DNA of 64,000 nt from Pohlia nutans (GCA_022496805.1 CM040100.1:25387009-25451008), one strand, 5' to 3'; positions 23,836 through 36,647 are shown, counted from the first letter of the stretch. Numbers and translations are program-made. The notes: generated by a model not told the origin, from the letters alone.

Positions 23836-24699
23836 TATAAGAAACCCGCGTTTTTGGTCATGTCTTCGGAAGACGCAGAGACATCTCTGTCATGTCTTTG
23901 CGGTTTTAATGGATGTCTCGCACAACAGAGGGATGTCTCTGCGTTGTTGGAGATAATTTGAAATTAGAAGGTTCGGCGAGGTGCGTGTTTCGGAACAAAC
24001 GCGTAGATGTCTGCAGACATCTGCGCGTTTCTAAGGACATAACGCAGGACATCCGGAAAGACGCAGCTTTGCCACGTTGGCACGGGATTCCGGTTTTACC
24101 GAGGGTAAGTGTCTGAAATTTACTAGAATGCGAGGTGAATTGCTACCCGATGTAAAAAATTCCGCATAATGGGCAGCGGTTTGCAAGAGCGGAAAAAAAA
24201 ACCGGTTCACCCTATTAAATATTCTTTCCTTTTTGTCCAATATACTTTTATTTTAAATCACCACATAATTTGGAATATTGATTTTATATTCGATGTCTTG
24301 TACTCGCCATATTTCTGATTTGTCCATTCTTTAAAATAAATTTAAATTATAATATTATAATATTATATTAGTATCATAATAATATAATAATATTAAAACA
24401 ATAATATTTAAAAAAAATTATATTATATAAGAATTTTTTTATATAAAACTGATTTCTAATATTAAAATATTTAAAAAAATTATAATTTATTAATATTATA
24501 ATATTAAAAATCCACGTCGGACAAAAATAGACTTTTATAATATAGGAGGATTTTCCAACATTTATGGTGGAAAATACACGTGGATATATTTTGGAATTTC
24601 CTAATTTACAGAACTTAACCTACATGGCACGGAAAAATCCACGTTGGACGAGCTGCCACGACATACTGTGTTTAGGCCATCGTCCGTAAGACATCTTGT

Positions 24700-25095
24700 T
24701 CACGATAACTTCGATGACGTGGGGATGTTTTCGTGGACATCCCTAAGGATGTCCACAACAACGTCCTCGAAGCGCAACGATGTCTCCGGTGGTGAACTGC
24801 CATGTCCTATGGTACATACTAACTTACCTACAGCGACTACATTGGCGACTGGATGTGGATGTTGTATTGATGTACGCCTACCTGTGACCTTTGTTCGGCA
24901 CACGATCTTCCATCCGCGTCTCGTTGGGTCGTCGGAGAAAAATACTTGTTGGCAATGCAGGGGAAATGCAAACGAATCAGGATGAACTGTGTTGTCCATG
25001 TGGTTGAAGTTCACCACGTTGAATCCGTACCTGTCACATTCAATGTTGGAGACTAGAACATCACGTGAGGCTTTAACCCATTCGTAGAGCAACAC
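24700..25095 (-). pseudogene. DUF4216 fragment of a CACTA TNP2-like protein
   Basis: The minus frame has the DUF4216 pattern: a VLVSNIECDRYGFNVVNFNH segment, then DSFAFPLHCQQVFFSDDPTR and RGWKIVCRTKVTGRR. DUF4216 is found at the C-terminal side of plant CACTA transposase proteins. It corresponds to the same region in 33.3-33.6 kb and 42.7-42.9 kb. Only this part is left, orientated opposite to the TNPA-like gene in the same element. Confidence 0.7.
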
Positions 25096-25109
25096 CGTCG
25101 TGCATGGTA

Positions 25110-26780
25110 TGGTTCACCATATTGAGGGAATTCAGAGTTGTCAATTATCATGCCTTTTGGTGCACATTTGTGCACATTGTGCATTTTTAATTTCATTGAA
25201 AGAGATAACTTTTAATTCCCTTTAAAAAATTAAGAAATATTACAATGAAAAATGAAGTGAACTAACTTTTAAATTTATGTATTTATGAATGATAGAATCA
25301 AATTCTAGTTTGTCTAAATGATTTAATCTTGAAGATTTTGAGTATAAATTAAAACTCCCATTCTAATACCACTTTGAACAATATAGTTAAACTTTGAATG
25401 TAAATATAGTTCATGTTTGGTTCTACATTTGAAAATTTGAAAATACTCCCATTTGAAATTTTGTGTTATGAAGGAAACAAAAATAAATAAAATCCATCAA
25501 AAAAGTATTTTAGAAATAGTCAGAGAACAATTTTCGGCAACATATATTTTAAAATTAAAATTTCAATAATTTGGACAAACTCGGAAAAATGTGGAACATA
25601 TTTCTCTTCACATATTTGTAAATTGAAAAAATTTATAGCTCAAAATTCAATGCACAACCTTCTTATCTCTTTCATAATTTTTGTGTGCACTTTTGCACTA
25701 CAACAAAGCACTAATGTTTCACATAAACATTAATTTGGATTGCATGTTTGTTATTTTTAACTTCTTTTGTTGGCATTGGTAGAAGACATCACTTAGTTGT
25801 AGTAGTTCAATTTTTTTTAACTTCTACTACCAATTTCTATTTATGAAGTTCTAAAAGATTAAAAAGACGAGCAAAATTTTGCATTGTAACAAAAAAATTG
25901 GTGAACCATACCATGCAAAACCCATACTCATCATTGCACTTTCATCATGTTCATTACAATGTTTTTTATTTTTATTTTTAAACTTAGGTACTTTCAAAAA
26001 CTTCATATTTCTTAATATACTTAAAAGCATTTAGACGGAAGTGTAAGATATTTTATTTGTCTAAAAATAAAATTGTGCTTGTATCAGAGTTTATTTGATT
26101 AGAAACTTGTAAAAAATTCTTTTAACACATTTTTAGCCAAGTAAAACGTTTTTAGAAAAGCAAGACGTCTCAGCAATATGAAGTCTTTAAATTTATGTGA
26201 GTGCAAGATGAATTCAAAAATTACAGTGAATAGCCAACATTGGAACATTTGGAAGGACATCAATGATGACATCCCGCTGTCCATGAAGATGTCTAGGATG
26301 ACGTCTATGAAGATGTCTAAGATGACATCCATGCGTCCCTGCAAACATCTCCTGGGATGACTTTCATCGAGTTCACTGAATGAACAGAGGCGGCTAGGGT
26401 TAGTTGCCGCAACCATAGTTAGGTCAGAAGACCTTTAAGTAGAATTCAAGGCTGCACAAAGCTCATTTTTGCCTTCATTTTTCCAAGAAGTTAGAGTTTA
26501 GAGTGTAGAGGTTCTAAAAAATGTTGCCATTCATTTTTAGAGTGATTGTAAACTATAGTAAGAGAATAGTAGTTGTAGAGAGAGCCATGGAACATGCACT
26601 GCTTGAGAGATGGGTGTGCAACACTAAAAGGTTTCTCTTTTTCTCTCTCAGGGGACACAAGTGAAGATGCTACGCCGCCTTGGAAGCGTGGCGGCAAGGT
26701 CAAAGTCGGGGGAGGGGGAGGAGACAATTTGATGAAGAAATTGGTGTTAGTGGATTTCAAAGGCGTCCTGTATGACACTA
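25110..26780. other. AT-rich interior of the inner CACTA element
   Basis: No gene recognised. It is AT-rich to about 26.1 kb; from 26,240 to 26,350 there are direct repeats of gatgacatcc/aagatgtcta, and around 26.37-26.7 kb composition becomes leader-like before the 38-bp repeat. Confidence 0.4.
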
Positions 26781-26789
26781 TGAAGAAGG

Positions 26790-27015
26790 TGTTGTTGTGG
26801 AAGAAACCCTAAAACTTGTAGTATTTGATTTGTTGTGGATGAAACCCTAAAACTTGCAGTATTTGATTTGTTGTGAATGAAACCCTAAAACTTGTAGTAT
26901 TTGATTTGTTGTGGATGAAACCCTAAAACTTGTAGTATTTGATTTGTTGTGGAAGAAACCCTAAGACCTGCAATATTTGATTTGTTGTGGAAGAAACCCT
27001 AAAACCTGCAATATA
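26790..27015. repeat. 38-bp tandem repeat with telomere-like core
   Basis: Units start with gaaaccctaaaacttg at about 26803, 26841, 26879, 26917 and 26955, 38 bp apart, followed by tagtatttgatttgttgtgga. Each contains AAACCCTAAA, the plant telomere-type box. It lies just upstream of the TNPA-like coding exons. Confidence 0.85.
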
Positions 27016-27087
27016 ATCTATTACATGTTAAGGTATGTGATATTAACATGGAATTAGGCAAGGTTTTTTGTTGTACAGCGCAGGGTA

Positions 27088-29822
27088 CAACACTCACTCC
27101 GAGCAGGAGGAAGACGAAGAAGAGGACGAAGAGGACGGAGAGGACGACGATGAGGAGTTGGAAGACGAAGGAACACCGCCTCCTTCTCAGCGGCGACGTG
27201 GCATTGTGCAGCGGGAATGGGAGAAGAAGCCGCTGCATGTGGACAAAAGAGGAACTCCGTGCGGGGCAGTGGTGGGGGCGTTCGAGACTGAGTTGCGGCG
27301 CCTGTCGAGGGACTTGGATCCCGGTCACAATTAGGCAAAACAGCAGCCAACAGCGTGCGAAAGATTCATGAAGCGCTTGTGGTCAGGTACAACCATCTTA
27401 TTTGTCCCAGAAACTACGAAGCCTTACTGCAGAATGCAAACAATGGATCTGTATGCGCAATTTGTGCTGTTGCCTATCACATAGGGGAGGTACTGATTTT
27501 ACATTGCATACAAAGCATTCTCCATGTCTTGGAAGTGATGTGCAGATATCCTCTTGGACGTTAACGAATGTTCATGGAGACGTGTAAGGATGTCTTATGA
27601 GACGTCTGAGGATGTGCATGGAAACATGACGACTGTGACAAGGGGACGTATTCAATCAGAAAGCTCGAATTTATGAATTGCCACTGTTGAATCGCATGAA
27701 CTGTCCCTGTTGTTGACGTGAATGTGTCTTATGTCTATTGAATGACTCTTGTTGTTTGTACGTCTGTTTGCCCGTGAATGACTCTGGTGCTACCTTTGTG
27801 ATGCGTGAATTCGCAGGATGGGAGGTGAGAGGCGATCAGGGCCGTAAGACAGTACAAGAAGGGTGGATTACCATTCGAGTGAACAAGGCGCTCACGAACA
27901 GACGGTTCAGGCTCAACCGCGTGATCGACCAGAAACAAAAGAAGCCACCCGAACTCACCGACAAGCAGTGGAACTATCTTGTGACGAAGAGGGCGACTGA
28001 GGCATCAAAAGAGAAGTCGGCGCGGATGCGGAAAGTATCAAGGGCAAGGGCACACGGTCGACACAGATGGCCGCACTTCGAGAGGGTGCGATAGTGAAAC
28101 TGGTGAGTCATAGTTTCTGCAATTTAGGATGGACACTGGAGCTTGCTGTTTGGATGTTTGGGGAATGTGTAGAGCTGTTTTGTAGAAGTTGATGTCATTC
28201 ATAGTGCCTCTAGGAACATCCATGTGTTTGCAATGGCGTCTTCAGCAGAGTAGGTGACGTCAGTGAATGTCTTAGAGAACGTGAGGATGTTTCAGAAGAC
28301 GCATTGATGCCGTCGCGGACGTAGGTGGATGTTTTAGGCGATGTTCACTGCGACATCTATTGCAAACTATACGTGGTTCCGGCTGTTCTTTTTGGTACTG
28401 GCTGCAGGGACAAGGTGAAGACTTCAAGAGGCTGAGGTCGGGAGTTCTAACGTATTTCTAATCTGTCTCAGCCACTTCATTGACTGTGTGCTGACTCGTG
28501 TACCCCCTACTGTCTTGATATGGTTTTTTGGTTGGATTGTGGCAGACTCTCGAGAAAAGTCGAGCACCATTCGAGTCCGAGATGAACGACGAGATCAAGG
28601 AACAGTACGAGCGGCTTAACGCGTCGGATAACTCCGCAGCAGATGCGGTCGAAGAGGAGGTCGATATCAACACTAGGATGGAGGACCTCGAGGCGCGGCT
28701 GGAGGCGAAGCTAACGTCATCCAACAATGCGCTCCAGTCAAAGATCGAGGGCATGTTCAGGCAGCTCATGTCCGGGAAGGCGTCGTGCACGGATTCCACC
28801 CTCCCCCAGACAAAGGATGCGCCGGTGCCAGCAACCCCGGTGTTGTTGCAGGTCACTCCGACGCCGACGGCCATCACCGAGCCGCGTAGAGCACCCTCGC
28901 CGAACCATGGTGCATCGGGCGTGTCACAGACGTCATTGCCCAGGGATGACGAGGTCGGTGCTGCAGAGGAGGTTGGGGGAGGGCAGTCGATGGAGCAGGC
29001 CAAAGGAGGGGGCACGGTGGAGGGAGAGGCAGCTGTTACCGCACCCGTTGCGGAGCTGGTTCACCAAGATGATCCATATGCGGTGAACCAGACAACGCCG
29101 TCCGCTGAGCAGACACAGCCTGCGGTCCAGTCCGAGCAGGTAACGAGCTGAGCGTAGATATGCTAGAGCAGTGAGGCGTAACCACGTCTGTGAATATGAC
29201 TTAGGAAACGCACGGACGTCTGCAGAAACATCCCCGCATCATGTGGGACATTGCATAGACATGTTTTGGAACACTGTGATGTTTTTATGGAACTCTGTCT
29301 AGGCAATTCAGCATGGTGTTTCTTGAATGCAATGTATGTTTTCTTCTACAGACGTCATGAGTATGAAGTATATGGAACTGAAGTTGTAATGTGCGTGAAA
29401 GAAAGCTTGGGTGATGACAAGTAGGGGAGGTACACTGAATGTCTCGACATGGGTGGAGAGGGGAGGTGAGCAGTCTCTGCTGTGCATACTATACTTGATT
29501 GTCTAGTGTGAATGCGTGCATTTCAAGTAGTAGTGCTGAATTGGAAGTGCAGGAGGTTGTCGACACACCCGGGGGTTCTGCGGCTAGTGTTAGGCGCAGT
29601 ACTAAGCCCGACAGCATAACAAAGGCACCTGTGAAGACTCCGAAGCCTGCAGGATTGTCTAAACTTGGGAGAGCGACACAACGAAGCCGATGGGGGCATC
29701 CAAAACGACCAAGCCAGATTCAACGAAGCAAGCGGGCCTGTCAAAACCGGGGAGTACGGCTGAGAAGGTTGGGAAATATAGATCCACTGTCATGTTTGGA
29801 CGTGCATTTACGCTTCACGTGA
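27088..29822 (+). pseudogene. TNPA-like gene (Ptta/En-Spm, Transposase_24 family)
   Basis: At least four exons. The first (from 27088) is very acidic (EEDEEEDEEDGEDDDEELED) and leads to GAVVGAFETELRRLSRDLDP, with a TAG at 27332-27334. The second (about 27817-28109) contains GWITIRVNKALTNRRFRLNR and ELTDKQWNYLVTKRATEASK, the hallmark of plant Ptta/En-Spm proteins, but needs a one-base frame change to reach its donor ACTG|GTGAGT. The third (28544-29142) gives a long coiled coil (NTRMEDLEARLEAKLTSSNN) and a Thr/Ala-rich tail. A last exon from 29552 is Lys/Ser/Thr-rich. TNPA-type proteins bind subterminal repeats and assist transposition. This copy appears slightly decayed. Confidence 0.65.
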
Positions 29823-29879
29823 ATGTCTGAAATTCAGCATTTCACGTTGAATACGGCAAATTATGCAATGTCTAAGTGG

Positions 29880-31703
29880 TTTTTAGATTGTCATTCAGAG
29901 TATATTGGAACATTGCATGGAAAGAGTCCATGACATGATGTCATTGCACAAGTGCAGGGTCGCACGTCAACAAGAGCAGAGGCGGCCAAGAAGAAATGAA
30001 CATGCACCACGAATGAGACGTAGGTGAGCCACAACATCCCGGAATGAACGTTGAGGTACAACATGGACGATGGACACGACGTCTTCGCAGACGTCAGTTG
30101 AGACGCTGTCGCGACTCCAGGAGCGTCCGCTTGTTTGATAGAACATCCCAGGAGACGTCTTAACCTGTGATGTAGCTTGAAGTATTTGTTGGGAGACGTA
30201 TAGAACGTTGTTTTCGTATGGGATGAGGGTCCAGCGGTCATGTACGTGTACAACGTTCCATGCATATATAGAACGTCCCAAGTATGAGGAATTCCGTAGT
30301 TTATGGCCATCGCCTGGGCCTTGTTTAACCGCAATTGTTGTTGGCATCAGTTCATGTGCAGTCTCAGACAAGCGCCGATGAGAGTACTGATAATTTTGGG
30401 AGCACCAAAAGCAACCGATGACATTGGAGTGTGTGCAGCTAGTGGATGCATAGTAGAGCGACGTGTGGTGGACGGGCCCGTAGAGGTGGACTCTGCGCCA
30501 TTTGAGGTCACGGACTGAATAGTTATCAATATTGAATTGTGCTGTTAAAATGTTTTATGCATATGCAATGCGAGTACGTATTTGTGACTGGCAGGCATCA
30601 CTCCCATGGTACAGTACAACTGCTCTGCAATGTGACGTATGGATGCTCACCGAGACTAGTGCATGTTACGCGAGATGTATTGTTCTGCATGTTGTTTATG
30701 ACGTGGGGATGTTGGGGTGGTCGCGAAGGATGTCTCGGTTGGTGACGTGAATATGCTTCGTGCGACGTCTACATATAGCGGCAGCTGTCTTTTACAAAAC
30801 GCGGTAAAGGACGTCAGGATGTTTTATGGTTCGACTATGTGATGATGATTTTGTCTTTTATAAGATGTTTGTGAATGACGTCAAATGTTTGAGGGAACGC
30901 CTTTGTGATGACGATGATGTCTTCCATGACACGTGTTACGAGATCTGGGGATGTTATGTGGGACGACTCTCTTATCATGATGATGTCTTCCACAAACAAT
31001 ATTCGTGACGCAGTGCATGTTTTGTAAGCCGTCCCCGAGAACATAGCCACGATTGCAAAATGACGTGACCATGCTTCGTGAGACGTCTACGTTTAGCGCG
31101 GCTGTATCTGACAACACATGGTACAGGACGTGAGGATGTTTTCTGGGTCGACTCAAGGATGTCTATGCTCATGTCTTTTGTAACATGTTCAAAAATGACG
31201 CTCTCGCAAGACACGTCCGCGTCTATGCACGAATGTCTCTTGAAACACAGTGATGTCCCGGGAGACGTCCAGGGAAACATGCGGCAGAAATGAAAAAAAC
31301 CTAGGCCTCTGCTGACGTGGCATGCCACATCAAAATTTCCCGAGTGACACGTCGGAATTTCCCAAGTCCACGTCGGAATTTCCCAAGTCCACGTCGGATT
31401 TTCCCGCCGCCACGTCAGAATGTGGCGGGAACACGTTTTCGTCCACGTCACCCACGGGGAGGATGAATTCCATCCCGACTGGCACTGCCCGTCCTTTTGC
31501 CGTTGATGTGGCGTTGACGTGGCGCCGACGTGTCACACTTTTCAGCCTCCGAAATTCGGTAGACATCCAACGATGTCTACGTGTTTCTGCCCATGTCTTC
31601 TAGACATGACACCATGTCCATCATATTCGCTATGCTAGACGACATGACAGACCATGTCTACACGTTTTTAAGACATGACTAAAAACGCGAGTTTCTTATA
31701 GTG
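29880..31703. repeat. Subterminal repeat region of the inner CACTA element
   Basis: Two copies of a 316-bp-spaced repeat start near 30745 and 31061 (shared gacgt, atgcttcgtg, gacgtctac and gacgt.aggatgtttt blocks). At 31335-31410 a 22-bp unit (tttcccaagtccacgtcgga) is repeated about three to four times. Many dispersed gatgtct and gacgtc motifs occur. These are candidate TNPA-type binding sites. Confidence 0.65.
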
Positions 31704-31706
31704 ATT

Positions 31707-32130
31707 AGAAAGAGAACGCAGACCTACAGCGGTGTCCAAAATGCCACAAGTCCAGGTACATTTCAGGGTCTAATTCCATCATGTTCGAGTGTTGAGATAC
31801 TTTTCTATTATAAAACGGTTGTGTAGAATATTTAGATGTCCAGAACTAGCAAAACATATGCGCTGGCATAGTTCAAATCATTCTTAGGATAGGAAGATGA
31901 GATCAGTTGTTGATAGTGAGCAATGGCAATTTATTGAACAGCAATTTCCCAGCTTTAGCAGGCACGATAGAAACATAAGAATGGAGCTTGCTCTTGACGG
32001 CGTAAATCCACATAGCTTACAATCCTCAAAACATTCAATCTGGCCCGTTATGTTAGTACTGTACAACCTCCCTCCTTATCTACTGACAAAAAGATTCTTC
32101 AGGGAGATTATGATCACATGCTGGATATTG
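31707..32130 (+). pseudogene. TNP2-like transposase, Transposase_21 part
   Basis: This is the continuation of the interrupted TNP2 gene. 31707-31755 encodes KENADLQRCPKCHKSR, the zinc-ribbon-like segment, ending at a donor (TCCAG|GTACAT). From 31858 the frame reads MRWHSSNHS, then TAG at 31885-31887, then DRKMRSVVDSEQWQFIEQQF and MELALDGVNPH, SIWPVMLVLYNLPPYL, which are signature motifs of plant Transposase_21. The TAG replaces a position that could be Gln (CAG). After 32130 similarity ends, so the DUF4218 part is missing or too decayed to read. Confidence 0.75.
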
Positions 32131-32862
32131 TAGAATTTTGCATTATAGATAGGAAGATGCCATGTGGTTGTGTCTGTCCAGGGACTGGTGCAGTGTCGGT
32201 GATGAGGTTTGTCGTGAATTAGTCGTCCGTATGGGATCGCTATGTGATGACTTTTGGCTATTGCCCCGAGATGAAGTTCTGTTGCCACTGAGTAATGCAT
32301 GTTGCGTACGGTTGACGAGTTCAGCCTTTCTGGAATGTCACGTCGTTTTGACAAAGTTTCTGATTTGGCGTCAGGCGAGGTTGTGTCCCTCAAGGTTTCC
32401 CTTTAGTTTTATCTGATGTTTCCTAGAGTTTGTTGGTCATGCAATGTCCGTTGTACTCTTTATGAAGGCAAGTAGTGATATTGTATTACTGTGAGCGCTG
32501 AGAGGGTTTTCAGGTTTTCAGAAGGCAATTGTCACTTTAGTTCCAGAGAGATCGAAGCTCTTGCAGTAGTCTACCCTTCAGCAATCTTTGTATATGCGGC
32601 TAGATGAAGTCCATAGAAGTCTGTCGTATTCGGTGTCCGAAATCCTACTTCTCCACGTCTGGTTCTGTTGAACGATAAGCGTTGGTTTCCTATAACCAGT
32701 GTACAGATGGACTTGATATTCGATTCGCGTGGTTGTGGGATAGGTTCTTTGAATATTTAAATGTCAACAATTAAATGAATGTTCTTCACTGTAAGATAAT
32801 AACGTGGCTTTTTTTTTGGCCGACCTTGCCTTCCTAGTATGAAACTGTTCACGAGATGAGCA

Positions 32863-34089
32863 ATGCAGCAGTGGAAGAGGCCTAATTACCAGTCCATAAC
32901 TTCTCACAGGAAATATGGTGAAGCTGTCACAGAAAGGGAGCATGAAAGAGATCTGTATCGACGTGCACAGCGTCGAGGCGGACGGAGACAACGATTTGCG
33001 TTTCCCAGAGAGTTGCAAAAATTACCGGAGTTTGCACAATGGGTACTAGAAGAGGTAAGGCGTCAGCAACAGGCCGAAGAAGTAGTGAATGCAAGGGTCA
33101 TAGACACAGCAAGAGGTCCGTTGAATGTTGCAGCTGGTTACAAATCAATGTATGCTTTTGGAAACCATTATCGAGTAAGAAGCTCTGAGCTACCACTGCA
33201 AACATGTGATAGTGGAGTGGTAGCGACATTCAGACAAGTTTGTCGAAACGGAACTAGAGATGCTAACCAAGTGAATGCTGATGTCGAGTATATTGGTCAC
33301 GTAGAAGAGATTCTAGAATTGAACTATAGACGGCACTGTCTTGTAGTGTTGGTATGTGATTTTGTAAAAGCTAACTATGTAGGTGAGAATGCAACCATAA
33401 AAAAAGATAAATGGGGCTTCACTTTAGCAAACTTTAAGAGAAGGTATGGAAGTGTCTGCCGAGACAGTTTTGCCTTTCCTAGTCACTGTGAACAAGTGTT
33501 TTATTCCAATGCGAGGGAGCTTCCGGGATGGAGAGTAGTGTTGAGGAAGGAGGTCAGAGGAAGACAAGTATTGCCAAATAATCTGGACGAAGAGGATGCA
33601 AAGTTGTTTCAGATGGGCCACGACAAAGATTTTGAAGGCTTACGCCCAGATCGTGAAGTAGGCGAACAAGAGCTACCACCACCAGCCACGGGAGAGGATG
33701 TCATTTTGCAACCCGTGCTTAGACCAAATCGGGGGAGACGTGGAGGACGTGGGGCACGTCGTCGTGGTCGGGGGGGCAGACCAGGTAGGCGGGCGACCAA
33801 TCCTGCACCTGCAGCAGAGGACAAAGAAGTAGCTGCAAGCAGCGAAGAGGATGATCGACACGAAGAGGAACGCCTTTACAGGGCACAAACGAGTAATGGA
33901 CTACGAGGTCAACGAAGAAGAAGACCAGGATACGATAACCGTGGCAACAGAAATGTAAGGCGAAGGCACCATTCGGAAGAGGACAGCGAGAGTGTCCAAG
34001 ACAGCAGCTCTGAGGCAGCCGGAAGCTCATCTTCGGACTTTTATTCTGAAAGTTCTTTGAGTGAGCCAGACGACAATGTTGGTGGAGAG
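32863..34089 (+). CDS. DUF4216-containing C-terminal part of TNP2-like protein
   Basis: A 409-codon open frame before the donor GGAGAG|GTGAGT. Order: basic region (residues 1-60), YKSMYAFGNHYRVRS (about 88-102), VEYIGHVEEILELNYR and the DUF4216 core (KKDKWGFTLANF, DSFAFPSHCEQVFYSN, GWRVVLRKEVRGR; about 140-230), then a Gly/Arg-rich RGG-like segment (about 285-310) that could bind nucleic acid, and an acidic Ser/Glu tail. It is the best preserved coding segment of the outer CACTA element. The ATG chosen may be internal to an exon. Apparent ORFs on the opposite strand are shadows. Confidence 0.7.
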
Positions 34090-34179
34090 GTGAGTTCAAT
34101 CGATTTTTTATGTGCACTGCAGTGCAATTTAGTAGTGTACGAGGTTGTATGTGGATGGGACTTTAATTGATTTACAGTT

Positions 34180-36540
34180 GCATGGAACGAGAATGTTAAA
34201 ACTAGAAACTTATTCTCTGTCATTTAGATGCTGATCAACCACGGAATAAACCATATTGAAAATAATATATTGTCATAGTGTCAAAGCGTTTCAGGTAGTT
34301 AAAGGCTACCGCTTCGCTGTGACATATATGGAAATGTTCAAGGAAATCAAGAAGTGACAGAAGGATAGATAAATCACTAGGTTAAGGGCTCCATATGTTG
34401 TGAAAAAAGGATGCTTTTGTAAATGTTTCGTGTTTGAAGAATGTGAAGTGGTTCTGCTGCTAGAGCATTTCCTAACGTAATTATGACGACAGACTGATGT
34501 GCATGAAATTATTGGGCGCCTGTTTTTTGATGCTGGGAATTATGGGGCTTCTGCTACTTGATGCGATAATTTCTAAAGGATTGTGTCTCTGGGAAGCACC
34601 TTATTTTCAAGTGTGGCACTTGTAAGACATGTTGTAGAGGACATATTTTTTTCATTGAACAATGATGTTACGGTTGACAAAGAAATGGCCGAAGTCATTG
34701 GTAACTGGAATTGGGGAATATGCGTACTGCGCTGAAATTTTTCAGCTTTTCATATTGCTATGGTTATTGCGTTTTCGCCAAGTATGTGCTGTACTGTGCC
34801 AAATTTTTTTATCTGATGTTAACGAAGACGGAGTGACGTATACAATATGTTGTTTGTGTAGGTAGCGCAGTCTGCAACGGAAGGGTAAGCAATGGTAAAT
34901 AACACAATACTTGAGCTTGGGAGTAAAGGAACGACAGTAAGAGAATGCACGAAGAATGACTGCAAGTACAATAATTTCAGTATCGACAAAGCTCTAGCAA
35001 TTACAGGTTCAGTCATCTTGTAACATCAACTCTATGTCATGCCTAAACCCTAAATCCCTAAGCGTTCATGTTTTGGAAGATGTACAAATGTCAACCGGAA
35101 GTTTTTCAACAGCCTTGCACATTTTGCAGTGAGGAATTATCACTATAGATTCTATGGGCAGATAGCTTCATGCATATGTGATTCGATTAGAAAGGGGATG
35201 GGTTGTGAATTTCTTTTGCCTCACAGCATGTTGTAGTGACTCACCCAAAATTATGAACATTTCAATGTAAAGGCGCTGTAAACAATGCAACTCAGAAGAT
35301 TAAGCAACGAAGACATCTCCAAACATCACTACACGTAAAGTAGTACATGTCAACTACTCACGACAAATTTAATCTATAGATTATCAATATCTTATTTGTG
35401 ATTGAATTACGAAATAAATTTGAACTCCAAGTTTCGAATTATATACAACATTATTGGTAATAGTAATCATAGATTTAACCATAAGGACAGAACGTAAAGT
35501 TCATAATGTCCAAGTCTTATTCATATGTGAAGTTCATAATATTCCCTAGGTTGCATCTTATTATGTCGTTCTTTGGAAAATTGCCAAATTTGGAAAGGGC
35601 TCTAGGCATTTAGGGGAAACCACATAACTATGTACATGGACTAATTTTTAAAGAGTAAAAATGGTATTCGAAATATCATAGTGAAAATAGTAAAGATTGA
35701 ATTACATGTTCAAAAGAATTTTCAAGTTTCTTATTTGTGTCACCATGTTGGACTAGATAAAATATGTTATGATTCTTAGTATCAGAGCTCCAGAAACTTA
35801 TTATTAGAAGTGCAGTACATAGAAACTGGCATTAACAATACCGTGTGTTGAACATGGAACAGAAGAGAGCATTGTACTGTTCACGAGTGGAGACATGAAG
35901 CCCTACGAGTATCAGAGTAGTCGTAATGGAATGCAAAAAGAGACACCTCTACCACAACAGGGAGTGGGAGTAATGATTCAATTATTGTTGTTTTAGTTGT
36001 TCAAAGTTTTTTCAATTCCCGTTCACATTGCAAGTGTAAAAAATTAGAGTGTAGAAACGTGAATTAGGTGTTAAACTGCATGTCATGTACTTGCAAGTTT
36101 TTTATTCATGTAGTCACTAGTATCGATGTTTTTTAAATGACAAGACCCATTACTATGTTCTATGCAGCCCTAGAGAATACTCATATGGATATTTGCATGG
36201 AGCTCCTATTTCTACAGATTGCTTAACAAACGTGCTCAATGTTTGAATTGTGTATTAGTTCATCTCGAAGTGCACAGAAGGTAGGAAATAGCAATGGGAG
36301 ACTGATAAAATAAGGAGATGTCCCATAGTATTTTATCTTCAGATTGGATTAGAATCCTCAATGGATGTCAAAGAATATGAAGTATACTAACCACGTGTAT
36401 GACTCTTCGATTCTAAATCCTACAGTACTTTATACATGAAGTAGCCTATTAACTCTATCATTCTCAGTGCCAATTAACTACGCTTGCATAAATAATTGTT
36501 TAAGTGTTCTGTACAGTATTAGCACTTGGACTAATTTGTC
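34180..36540. other. No gene recognised; 3' part of outer CACTA element
   Basis: AT-rich, short frames only, no recognisable domain or RNA gene. It probably includes intron and 3' sequence of the DUF4216 gene and the subterminal region of its element. Confidence 0.4.
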
Positions 36541-36551
36541 TGATAATCACT

Positions 36552-36647
36552 GTTCACAGCCGTTACACGTAGGCAGAGGACATGTTCACAGCCGTTACAC
36601 GTAGGCAGAGGACGTGTTCACAGCCTTTACACGTAGGCAAAGGACCC
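36552..36647. repeat. 32-bp direct repeat, three copies
   Basis: gttcacagccgttacacgta followed by ggcagaggac(a/g)t starts at 36552, 36584 and 36616. It lies about 180 bp inside a possible CACTA terminus (…ccttgtagtg, ending near 36826), so it may be a subterminal repeat. Confidence 0.8.

Larger units (their letters stand above)
23833..31703 (+). mobile_element. CACTA (En/Spm) transposon, 7.87 kb, inserted in TNP2 gene
   Basis: The left end reads CACTATAAGAAACCCGCG and the right end is the inverted TIR CACTATAAGAAACTCGCG, with similarity continuing through GTTTTTnGTCATGTC. A 3-bp target duplication ATT flanks it (23830-23832 and 31704-31706), as expected for CACTA elements. Subterminal regions are full of gatgtct/agacatc motifs. 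Inside are a TNPA-like gene on plus (27-29.8 kb), an antisense DUF4216 fragment (24.7-25.1 kb), an AT-rich block (24.3-24.5 kb), and a 38-bp tandem repeat. No complete TNP2 is seen, so the element is probably non-autonomous. Confidence 0.9.

Noticed and set aside
26790..27015. Telomere or interstitial telomeric array
   Set aside because: AAACCCTAAA occurs once per 38-bp unit, not as a pure 7-bp repeat, so it is a minisatellite with a telo-box.
32076..32416. Frames downstream of Transposase_21 on both strands
   Set aside because: No similarity to DUF4218 or other TNP2 regions could be seen; stops are frequent, so the region is treated as decayed.
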